Below, one piece after another: positions 47,427 to 56,986 of a stretch of 64,000 nucleotides of DNA (position 1 is the stretch's first letter; each line of letters begins with the position of its first letter). Both the position numbers and the translations under genes were made by a program. The DNA is from Aquilaria yunnanensis (taxonomy: Eukaryota; Streptophyta; Magnoliopsida; Malvales; Thymelaeaceae), in NCBI GenBank assembly GCA_039654915.1, contig CM077599.1, forward strand, positions 27,527,501-27,591,500, read 5' to 3'. The notes beneath the pieces were generated by a model. The model worked only from the letters and a program-made list of their open reading frames with translations. It searched no databases and was not told the DNA's origin.

Positions 47427-50180
47427 ATGAATATGAGACAACAGTTCACCCCTTTGCACCAATTGACTTCACTAAGTTATCGATGGACAATACAAGTACG
47501 TCTCACCCGCCTTTGGGATGCTATTAATGTTAACATGCTCAAGCCATATGGGATAGCCTTGACATTACTCGATGCACAGGTATTTATGGTTTCTGTTGTT
47601 TTTTTTCCCCTTATTATATATTTCCTTTCCATCTATTGTCCCTCCAGTTACTGTATCTATCTTCGTTCTCAATGCATCTCTATTCCTTTTATCTTAAATT
47701 GCTTCTCTAGAATTATCACATTCATGCAATGGCTTCTACATTCATTGCTCCTAAGTTCAACTCCTTGCTGAAGAAAGGGAATGTCTACATTATCACAAAC
47801 TTCAACGTCTTCAAGGCCGATAAAGGGTAAAGGCTAGTGACTCATGAATATGTCATTCGTTTCACTGGGTGGACAAAGGTTACTTTAGTCTCTGTTCCTG
47901 TCCCGAACATTAGCCTTCATAAGTTCGAGTTCATCCCTTTTGATCAGATTTACCTGCGACACCCTGAAAATGTTCAGCTATGTGGTATAACTCTCCACAC
48001 TTACCATATTTTAAATCAACTTTAGCTACACTTAACAAACCAACTCCAGACTTTTTCTGTATCATAGATGTTGTTGGGAAACTTACTTCGTTGGGTCATA
48101 GCACTGATATTGTTAGATCTGATGGGGCATGCACAAAGATGCGGATTATCACACTCCAAAATATAAGGTTCTGTTTTTTACTTATACTGTACTCACCTTA
48201 ATTCTCCATTAGTTGGCTACTAACTTCAATTTATTATTTTTTACTGTTGCCATGTTTTTCATTTAGTGGGTCCACAATCGATATAACTCTTTGGGGAGCT
48301 CAAACACATTTGGTTTACTACATCACACTGAAGGGCGCCCCGATGACTTATGTCTTGGTTGTCACATCGATGTCTGTCAGGTTATGTCAAGGTATGTAGT
48401 TTATTGTAATATAATTATTTCCTATTCAATTTTCTTTTATGTTAATACATTCATTAATTTTATCATCACACTACAGGGCAGTACAACCTTTCCTTAACTT
48501 CAGGGACAAAAGTATATGTTAATCTTGAAATCAATGAAGTGCAAGAATTCCTTCGCTTGTATGACTTCTCTATACCCTGTTGTTGTTTCCCCCCCCTTTA
48601 ACTTTGAACGTATATACTTCATTTATTAGTTTTATCGATAACTTCCCTCCTTCATACTAGGCCATCCATCGGAGTTGACATTATTCATGACTATGTCCCT
48701 TCAATGGCTGAACAGCGAACTGAACTAAGGGTGGTTTATGGTCGTCGGCGAACTATTGTAAAAGTAAAGGATTTGCCAACCCGTGTCCCCTCATTTGTGA
48801 GTTACTCCCCTTACATCTCATTTATACTTCTACATTGTTACTGCATACTTTGCCCTTAACACCGCCACCACAATTTTAACCTAGGACAATATATACTCTG
48901 TCCGTGCAACCGTTTTTGAGCTTCTTACTGATCGATCGTGGTGGTATTTTTCTTGCAAAAAGTGTTGTCGAAAAGTTGACCCCATTAGGTTAACCTATTT
49001 TTGTGAACACTACAAGACTTCTTGTCGGACACCAGTTATGCGGTATAAAGCAACTGTTCGAGTGTTCGACTCTACAGGCAACCTTTTGTTCACAATGCTT
49101 AACTCTGTGGCCACAAAGTTCTTTGGTTCCTTTACCTCAGCTCTTCGTTCCTTAGAAGAATCGGTTTATGCCTCTTTCAATACCTTAATCTTTATATTTC
49201 CCACTTATTCATTACATAACTTCATTGTTTATTATGTTAACCACACTATATCACATGTTGGATTATCTGTTCAAATTATATAGGCTAATGGACCTGTAAA
49301 GCTTGAGGAACAATTTCAGCAGTCACTCAATCGAGACCTTATTCTCGAGTTTGAACTTTCTTCATTTAACTTCCAAAACCCATCTTCCCCTCTCATTGTA
49401 AGAAAGTTTCACTTGATTAACTACGATGAGGAGGTCCTTGCATTTCAGCTAAAGGAACAACTTGTATGGTTCTTTAAACTCTTATCCATTTCCTGCACAT
49501 TTGTCATTTCTTTCCCCAAGATAGTAAACTGTTTATTGCCTATTGCAGCGCCCAAGTCAGCAGATACATCAATCTCATTCTCAGTTCCCACAACCAGATG
49601 CGCCTGCACTACCTTCTCCACTTAATTTCCCTTCTCAATCTGTTCACCTGTATGTCATAAATGTTAATCTACTTTCTCCACGCATTACTTAATATTGTTG
49701 GTAACTCATCTTCCTTCTTTGTCATATTGTAGTCTCCTTGGCCCTTCCAATTCTCGGGATTCTGCGCAGCAATGTGTTGACACATCATTTGCTCCTGAAC
49801 TTGAAATTGCTTCAGTTTTGTAAGGAGAAAGATGAGATGTACTTACATTTATTACTATAAAATATAACAAAATCTTATGTTTTAAACACAATTTCCATCA
49901 GGTTGAAATTAAAGGATCCCCCTTCACCATCTACAGCTCGAGCTACGAATGCTGATTTCTTATATCAGATTATTGCAGCCCATGACTGGTATGTCTTACC
50001 CTGCATCACATCTTTATTTACTTTTCCCCATGCATTCATACTCTTCTTACACTTCAGCTGAACACCAACATTGTTCCCAATGTTACTCACACTTCTAATG
50101 GTCACAGGATCGAATTAGTAGAAAACTCTGACGTTGCTGCAAAGTTTCCAAAGATAGAAGATCCTTCTATAATATGACTT
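47427..50180 (+). pseudogene. Helitron RPA1-like single-strand DNA-binding gene, decayed
   Basis: Plant Helitrons often carry an RPA70-like gene whose OB folds bind single-stranded DNA. Exons recognised in order include YRWTIQVRLTRLWDAIN (47427-47580), then HAMASTFIAPKFNSLLKKGN and HEYVIRFTGWTKVTL (47710-47985). Next come VVGKLTSLGHSTDI (48068), a STIDITLWGAQ exon (48267), TKVYVNLEINEVQEF (48507), and the DBD-C-like zinc fold WWYFSCKKCCRKVDPI with CEHYKTSCRTPVMRYKATV (48885-49160). Further short exons follow to about 50180. A TAA at 47828-47830 interrupts the second exon where the family has a tyrosine. Exon edges are approximate and the final stop is not placed. The order RepHel then RPA on the same strand is the usual plant arrangement. 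Confidence 0.75.
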
Positions 50181-50353
50181 TCTTCCCCAATCAATACAAA
50201 TGTACAACACATCGCTATGTATCTCTGTGTTCATGTGAAATATTAAATATTCCTTGCGCCTTATAATCATATCAGACGCTCTTGTATGAGCAAATTCCCT
50301 GTCCATTAGACGGTTATCTCCTAAGCCTTTGATGTTGTCTGACAATGGACATA

Positions 50354-50380
50354 TTATTATTATTATTATTATTATTAGCG
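50354..50380. repeat. (ATT)n microsatellite
   Basis: About eight to nine uninterrupted ATT units lie between the RPA pseudogene and the Helitron 3' end. Confidence 0.85.
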
Positions 50381-50574
50381 TTTACTATTAATGATATCAT
50401 TTATCTTTAATCTTGTATTCCTTTCAGTCATATAATGTGTAAAATTGAATGCATTACATGTTTTTCTTAAAATTTAAAGTTTAACATCATAGGTAAACTC
50501 TATCAAAAGAAATCTATGTTAGATAAGACCCCTTAAAAAAAAAGCCGCATTTTTTTATGAACTACTGACCCGTC

Positions 50575-50602
50575 CATTAGACGGTCCGTCTAATGAAACT
50601 AG
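50575..50602 (+). other. Helitron 3' hairpin and CTAG terminus
   Basis: Ten-base arms CATTAGACGG and CCGTCTAATG pair perfectly around a single T. They are followed by AAA and CTAG. The next base is T. The 13-mer GTCCATTAGACGG that opens the hairpin also occurs alone at 50301-50313. Confidence 0.78.
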
Positions 50603-51555
50603 TTTTCTCTGTAATGTCAATATTATTGTTTCGATAGTCTTTCAAATTTTAAAAAGAAAGATATTCTTCATCCTCAATGCCATAAAAAATATTCTAACGT
50701 TGTAAAGAGTGTTTGATGTAGTTATTATATTGTAGACATATGCCTAATTAGACATATATGTCTATGATATCCATGGTAGTGTTTGGTGTGTCAAAAAAAT
50801 TTAGCGCTTTCTTTCACCACTAAAATGAAGGGCGTGGGTCGTCTGCTTCCACGGTTCCACGTCCACCTAGCATAAGATGAGAAGAAAATCGCGTCTTTCT
50901 CCTCCTCAGTCATCCGCGGCGCCTCTGGAGTTATTAGCTCTTCTGGTTCAGGTACCGCTAGAGAGCTATCTGTCCTTGTAAATCCAACCAGTGTTTCCAC
51001 GGCCATTTAACAGGTAATCGCTTTCCTTCTTCTTTATCTGCTAAGTGCTCTGTCTTTTCATCCCCGAGCTCCCGTGTGTCTGAGCCGACCATGTTACCGT
51101 CCGACACGGACAAGTCGACGGATCTGTGTAGGATTTTCACCTTTTGGACTTGCCATCTTATTCTATTAGGTTTAGTTAACAGCGAATTGTATATAGGGTT
51201 CGTGGAATCAATTCGATGAAGCTTGTTTTATATTCGGTTTTTGTATTAAATTTTAGTCACCTCTTTTAGAGTAAATTAGTTATCTATGCTTCTCAATAAA
51301 CTTTGTTGTTAGGTTCTAGGTATGGGCGCTTTTATTTTCCCATTTTTTGGAAAGTTCTAATTTTTTCGGTCCTAATGATGTATTTAGGTTGAAATGGAGG
51401 TATCTATTTGGATTTATTGCTTTTTGCGTAGCTTAATGTGTTTCTAGTATTGAGTTTGAAGTCATCTGTGAATTTGATTGTTGTAGCTTGCAAGCTACGT
51501 CTCCTTTCTGCTTTAGGCCTGTTGATACCAGGTGGCATTTTGTTGTATGTAGGAC
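50603..51555 (+). promoter_or_regulatory. Promoter, 5' UTR and leader intron of the DEN1-like gene
   Basis: A GC-richer stretch at about 50820-51013 looks like a 5' UTR exon ending TTAACAG/GTAATCG at 51013. A leader intron would run 51014-51552, ending TATGTAG, with only three leader bases before the ATG. Minus-strand frames here (50791-51140) are read across this leader and are not genes. Confidence 0.55.
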
Positions 51556-52242
51556 ATGGCAAGATCTGCTGGAGATGAGAAGATTCTAAGTTACAATGAT
51601 GTTGTTCTCCGGCAATCGGACTTGGGAATTCTGAGTGGTCCATATTTTCTGAATGATAGAATCATTGAGTTCTATTTTAGTTATCTATCAACAACCCACC
51701 TGAGACAGGATCTTTTGCTGGTTCCACCATCAATTGCTTTCTGGATATCAAACTGCCCAGATGTTGATGGTCTCAGGGGTTTTCTGGACCCCCTCAAATT
51801 GCCAGAGAAGGAACTCATTATTTTCCCTGTGAATGATAATCGTGATTTGAGCCTAGCTGAAGGTGGAAGTCATTGGAGTTTGCTTGCATACTACAGAGCT
51901 GCGAATGTTTTCGTGCATCATGATAGCAACAGGCAGATGAACAAATGGTATGCTTTTGAACTTTACAAACATCTAGTTGACTCTGTTGGTGATTCAGATG
52001 CTGCGTCTAATTCCAAGTTTCTAGAGTGCAGTGATTCACCGCAGCAGGTGAATGGCTATGACTGTGGCTTATATGTTGCAGCAATTGCTCAAACTATTTG
52101 CCATTGGTATGAAACTGCAGAGAATAAAGATGATGTTAATATGTGGTTCTCAGCAGTGAAACAGCAAGTCACTCCAACAGCTGCTGGCAAGATGAGAAAT
52201 GAGATTCTAGGGCTGATTAGAGATCAAATGGCCAAGAACTGA
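51556..52242 (+). CDS. DEN1: NEDD8-specific cysteine protease (DEN1/SENP8 type), 228 aa
   Basis: DEN1 belongs to the C48 (Ulp1/SENP) protease family. It processes NEDD8/RUB and removes it from non-cullin proteins, as shown for Arabidopsis and human homologues. The single coding exon starts KILSYNDVVLRQSDLGIL and has FLNDRIIEFYFSYL and PPSIAFWISNCPD as in the family. The catalytic triad is visible: His106 in GGSHWSLL, Asp123 in VFVHHDS and Cys170 in NGYDCGLYVA. Gln163 or Gln164 is the likely oxyanion residue. The length matches plant DEN1 (about 225 aa). An intron in the 5' UTR is likely. The Helitron end lies about 950 bp upstream. All key residues are intact, so the gene should be functional. 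Confidence 0.93.
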   Translation: MARSAGDEKILSYNDVVLRQSDLGILSGPYFLNDRIIEFYFSYLSTTHLRQDLLLVPPSIAFWISNCPDVDGLRGFLDPLKLPEKELIIFPVNDNRDLSLAEGGSHWSLLAYYRAANVFVHHDSNRQMNKWYAFELYKHLVDSVGDSDAASNSKFLECSDSPQQVNGYDCGLYVAAIAQTICHWYETAENKDDVNMWFSAVKQQVTPTAAGKMRNEILGLIRDQMAKN

Positions 52243-53175
52243 GTAGTTAAATGGGTTTACATCCGTAGAAACGAAGTACCAACTGATTCGGTATGAGTTC
52301 CTAGTTTCCTTATGGGAATCTTTTGTTGGCAGAGTGAGATCTTAAGAGTTGTACAAGAATGACTGCTTGTGCTTGGTTTCCTATATTTTTTCCGCCAAAC
52401 TCTATTCATCTTCAATATTAAGATACATATTTTCATTTGAAAATGAGCTTTTAGGTTGTTAGTTACAATGATACAGCATCCTCGTGCTCTTGCTTATTCA
52501 ACAAGATAGCCGTTTGCAATCTTCACTCTTGAGAAGATAAGACAAACCCAACAGGTTGGTAATCAGAATTTGGAAAATACTTTGTCGGCATGTTTACATC
52601 CTACAGGGAAAAACTAGTATTGACATCAATGACATGTATGACTAGGATGAGAAAGTATAGTAGTGACAAATAAAAAAAAAAAACTTTTAAAATCTGCAGC
52701 GAGTACAACTAAAAGAAATAACTTGGTTTGTTGTTTGTCTGCAATACCTGTTTAAATTATATTTTTCGCTTGCTTTCTATGTATTGCACCTTGCATTTGT
52801 TTATGGTGGTCACCCTCACACCTTCATCAGCTTTTCCAAGATGGATAATCACTCAATCGACAAAGATTGCACTAGCAACCACTTGAAGTGAGTGCGGTTT
52901 CACTATATTGAAGGAGTACAAATGACAAAATTGTTGGGGCTTCTCTTTCTTACTTGTTAAAGGGGATTGGGAACAGTGATAAAGGACCCAAAGATCCTAT
53001 ATGGCTTTATAATATGAGGTACTACTGGTTGGTACCCTTTCTCTTCATCTATTCTTCATTTGTGAAATCGACATGCTATCCTAGCGCATTAATTTGCACA
53101 CCAAAACCTGCATCAGCTAAATTAGCGGCAATCTTATTTTTAACTTGTTTTTGTTTGAAAATAAATTAAAGTGAC
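52243..53175. other. 3' flank of DEN1-like gene, no gene seen
   Basis: It probably includes the DEN1 3' UTR for the first 200-300 bases. An A-run lies near 52672-52682. No coding signature. Confidence 0.45.
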
Positions 53176-53779
53176 TAGGTTGTAAATGGATTGGGCGGAA
53201 CAACATTAAAAAAAAAAAACAAGTACCATAATTCATGCTTGAGTTAGCTCAAGGGAAGCCCAAGCTTAACTTAAAAACTCAAGAGTCTTGATAACTTTTA
53301 GAGCTAACTACAAGTTGTCAAGCCTTGGGGCTTATAACTATGAGCTTTAGGGGGTGAATTGTAATTTTCTCATTTGGAATGGCAAACTAAAAGTTTTGAA
53401 ATCATAGGGAAGGGTACATGAGTTTTGAAATCATAGGGAAGGGTACATGTACTCGTATTCAAACTTTATGGGGATTAATGTAATTAACCATACACAAATG
53501 TATAACTCCCCAGGAATTTCAATTGCGCTTATATTCATCACTGTAGGAATTGGGTATTCCACAACAACGAAAGCGCTTATGGGGATTAATGTAATTAACC
53601 ATACTTTTCATAAGTCTCATCAAACTTAATAAAACTCGATAAGTTCAAATGTCACTAGGCTCAAACTTAGCTTGGCAAGGTATCAAATGACTTAAGCTCA
53701 AGCTCGAGAAAGCTCGAATTGTAAAGTCTCAAATCAAGCTCGAGCTCCCTAATAAATGTTCTACCCGTTTACACTCTTA
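53176..53779. mobile_element. hAT-like repeat related to the 33902-34932 element
   Basis: The left end TAGGTTGTAAATGG and the right end in reverse TAAGAGTGTAAACGG resemble the termini of the element at 33902. The right subterminal part shares its 'aagctcgag/ctcgagctc' words. I found no convincing target duplication. Inside, a 31-bp unit (GTTTTGAAATCATAGGGAAG) is repeated head-to-tail near 53395-53450. GGGGATTAATGTAATTAACC also occurs twice (about 53470 and 53580). Confidence 0.5.
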
Positions 53780-54357
53780 AAAAGCAGCATAGTACATCGA
53801 TAGCCATTTTAGAAGAATGATGTTGAGGTTTAATGTAGGGCTGTAAATGAACATGAACAAGCCATATTCATGTTCATTCGTTTAAATTTTAACTAACACA
53901 AACATGAACAATAAATAAATGCAACTTCTCTATCAATGCTCGTTCATTTGTTACTAAATAAACATGAAAATTAAAGTTGATGGTTGCCATCAATCTGAAT
54001 CGGAACGAGTCTAGTAATGGTCAACGAGACAATAGACAATGATGGTTGAGATTCACATTATGAGAAGAATGACCAATTAGATCCAAAGAAACAAAGACAG
54101 TAGATTGATTTGGGGAAGCAGGTGGATACTAATAAAAATATTTGATATATAAAATATATATACTAATAAATGCACAACTAGTGTATAGATAAACAAACAA
54201 ATTACATAGATGAACAAATAAATAAATGAATATAAACAAATAATAACTAGACTATTCGTGAATGTAAATAAATGAATGAAATCTTATTTTTGTTTATTCA
54301 TTTAACTAATTGAACAGAAAAATATATTTGTATTCGTTTGTTTATATATATATATAA
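53780..54357. other. Intergenic, possible repeat remnant
   Basis: It begins near 53838 with 'tagggctgtaaatgaacatg', similar to a hAT-like end, and is rich in 'aacaaataaatgaa' words. No matching right end was found before the palindrome at 54358. A short TA run sits at about 54343-54356. Confidence 0.35.
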
Positions 54358-56421
54358 GGAAAGTTACAAACCCCTTTTCCCAATGTTTGACCTAACCTGC
54401 AGTTGCTTCATCTATTTTAGAAAACATACATTTTGCTGCCCATTAAAATAGTCACATCAATCAAATTCACTACTATGTAAGTGGGTTAAATGCCATAATT
54501 GCCCAATAAGATTTCTAAATTGTGCAAATCAACCATAATATTCATTTCATATTACCTCCAATCCATTTTCTTTAAATATATAATATATTTATAATAAATT
54601 TTATATTTTTGAATAATTTATATCTTTATAAATTTACTAATAATTTCTAGATCTATAATATATTTCCATATTTATGAACCAATAATCTATGCTTGTGAGT
54701 AATATTAATATTTACTTGTTTAACATTTTATTCATTTTTTAATAAGTTCAAATATAGAACTATCATCTTTTAGTACGAATATATCTTAGCTAATCTCATT
54801 TCATTTTGAAAACTAATTTTCACCATATGAAAGAAATCTATGCATTCTACAATTTTTTAGCAACAAATAATATAAATAATATATTAATCAAGCATATCAT
54901 TAATTATGTATCATTATATTATTAATTAAGTGCATTTTTTAGCCAAACGGTAATTAATTTTTGTAACTTTTTAGCCTACCCAATGAAAAAAATTAATAAA
55001 TTATACTTATTTTTTACAAAAAAAATAAAATAAAAGTAAAAAATTCATAAAATATAACTAATTCAATAAATGTGAAATTTTTCTCCAGCAAAGAACATAT
55101 GAAACTTATTTGTGTATTCAATAAATGTATTATACATTTATTATTTTTTAATTACTATTTGGTTGTGTATTCAGTAAGTTCAAGGTTTTTGTTCCCTATG
55201 AAAGATCTCAAATAGGTCCCCAATCTGAGTCATAAATTGAATCATCTATAAGTCATTATCAACTTTCTGGGTGATTGTAATATTTGGTAGAAATTTACAA
55301 TGGATATTTATTTTTTAAGAGGATAAGAAAGCTTTTCAAAATTAAATATGTGCATGTATGCAAGAAAGTCATCCACATGGTAGGTTAGGACCCACTATGA
55401 GGATAGCAAGTGTCATACAGACAAATTCTGTCAAAAATAACTTTAGAACTAATAGGAGGGATCAAAATAGGACACATTAATTGAGTTTAAAGACTTTAAG
55501 AGGTTGAAAAAAAAAATTGAAACTACTTTAGGACTACCCTTAAAATTATGGGGACTATATTTGGATTTTATCTCCAGTTTATGGCTTGAAGTAAGACCTG
55601 CTTGAGGTCTTCTGTAGGGAATAAAAACCTCCAACTTCTTGAATACATAACTAAATGGTAATTAAAATATAATAGATGCGTAACACATTTATTAAATGCA
55701 CAATTAAATTTCACATTTACTGAAGTAATATATTTTTAAGAATTATTTACTTTTAATTTTTTTTGTAAAAAATAAATATAATTTATTATTTTTTTCATTT
55801 GATAGGCTAAAAAGTTACAAAACATTAATTACTATTTGGCTAAAAAATATACTTAATTGATGATATAATGATACATAATTAATGATGTGCTTAATTAATA
55901 TGCTATTTATATTATGCAAGGCTAAAAAAATTGTAGAATGTATAGATTTATTTCATATGATGAAAATTAGTTTTCAAAATAAAATGAGGTTTGCTAAAAC
56001 ATATTTGTCCTAAAAGATGATACTTCTCTATTTAAGCTAATTGAAAAATGAATAAAATGTTAAATAAGTAAATATTAATATTAATCAGAAACATAAATTA
56101 TTGGTTTATAAATATAAAAATATATTATACAGCTAGAAATTATTAACATATTTATAAAGGTAAAAATCATTCAGAAATATAAAATTTATTAAAAATATAT
56201 TATATATTTTGAAAAAAATGGACCAAAAGTAGCACGAAATGAATATTGTTATTGATTTGCACAATTTACAAACCTTATTGGGCAATCATAGTATTTATCC
56301 AACTTATATAGCAATAAATTTAACTGATGTAACTATTTTTTATGACAAAATATAAGTTTTCTAAAATAGAAAAGGATAACGTAGGTTAAGCCAAATACCA
56401 CGAGAATTCTTGTAACATTCC
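54358..56421. mobile_element. 2.06-kb near-palindromic fold-back element
   Basis: The left end GGAAAGTTACAAACCCC and the right end in reverse GGAATGTTACAAG open two arms of roughly 900 bp. They match in inverted orientation almost to the centre. Matched landmarks include 'cccaataag(a/g)tttctaaattgtgcaaatca' (54505 against 56250), 'tagccaaacggtaattaat' (54940 against 55840) and 'gttccctatgaaagatctcaaataggtc' (55190 against 55610). The unpaired centre is about 300 bp. It has no coding capacity. The terminal motif GGAAAnTTACAA is shared with the smaller fold-back elements, suggesting one superfamily. No clear target duplication is visible. Confidence 0.72.
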
Positions 56422-56986
56422 TTACCAAAAAAAAAAAAGATACTAATAAGGCAAGCTTAATCGTCAAAATACTCAAAACTACTGTCACTAGTCATTGCTG
56501 TGGCTGGTCATTGCTGTAATGTTATTCACATTTAAAAGATCATCTCCATCTTCTGCAGTAGCAAACCTTCCACTTCGAAACAACCCCCAAAAAAAAACGA
56601 AAGAAAAATGATAGCGAAAGATGGGTCCCACAAAATTGGGCGTTTCTTGCACCAGCCAGAAGCCCACGGCCACCATCAAACCGAAGTTATATTGGGTCCA
56701 ACTGGTCAACGGAGAGCAGCTACGCATAGCAAAACTAGAGCCAACTCCGCCCAGCAGCAAACACCAACATATTCCTGAACACAAGTATTGCTCTGATGAA
56801 GGAAAAAGAAAGAATGTACACCCCAGAAACGAAAGTTAAACCCCTGTAATAAACGGCACAAGATTTTGAGATTCTGAACTACCTACCTTTTTAGTCTATT
56901 CATCATTCTCATCCATTGAAATAGAGTTGAAGATTACATGCAATCCGAACACAATGTAATTGCTGGGATATTTGGATTTCTTACCA
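56422..56986. other. 3' flank of the ADT2-like gene
   Basis: It contains an A12 run right after the palindrome and probably the 3' UTR of the minus-strand gene. Frames on both strands at 56488-56839 overlap each other and lack family features. Confidence 0.4.

Larger units (their letters stand above)
36329..50602 (+). mobile_element. Complete but decayed Helitron with RPA and additional cargo genes, 14.3 kb
   Basis: The proposed left end is TCTCTACTCATCTATTAATA, preceded by A. This resembles known plant Helitron 5' ends. The proposed right end is a perfect hairpin (CATTAGACGG, T, CCGTCTAATG at 50575-50595), then AAA and CTAG (50599-50602), followed by T. Helitrons insert between A and T without target duplication and end in CTRR after a hairpin, so every rule is met. 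Between the ends lie a HUH-type Rep fused to a PIF1-like helicase, an RPA1-like gene typical of plant autonomous Helitrons, an F-box gene and a dsRNA-binding-like gene. Nonsense and frameshift mutations in Rep/helicase and RPA show that the copy is old. The boundaries are inferred from these signatures, not from an empty-site comparison. Confidence 0.8.

Noticed and set aside
50301..50320. Alternative Helitron 3' end at the first CATTAGACGG
   Set aside because: It has no second hairpin arm and no CTRR followed by T next to it, unlike 50575-50602.
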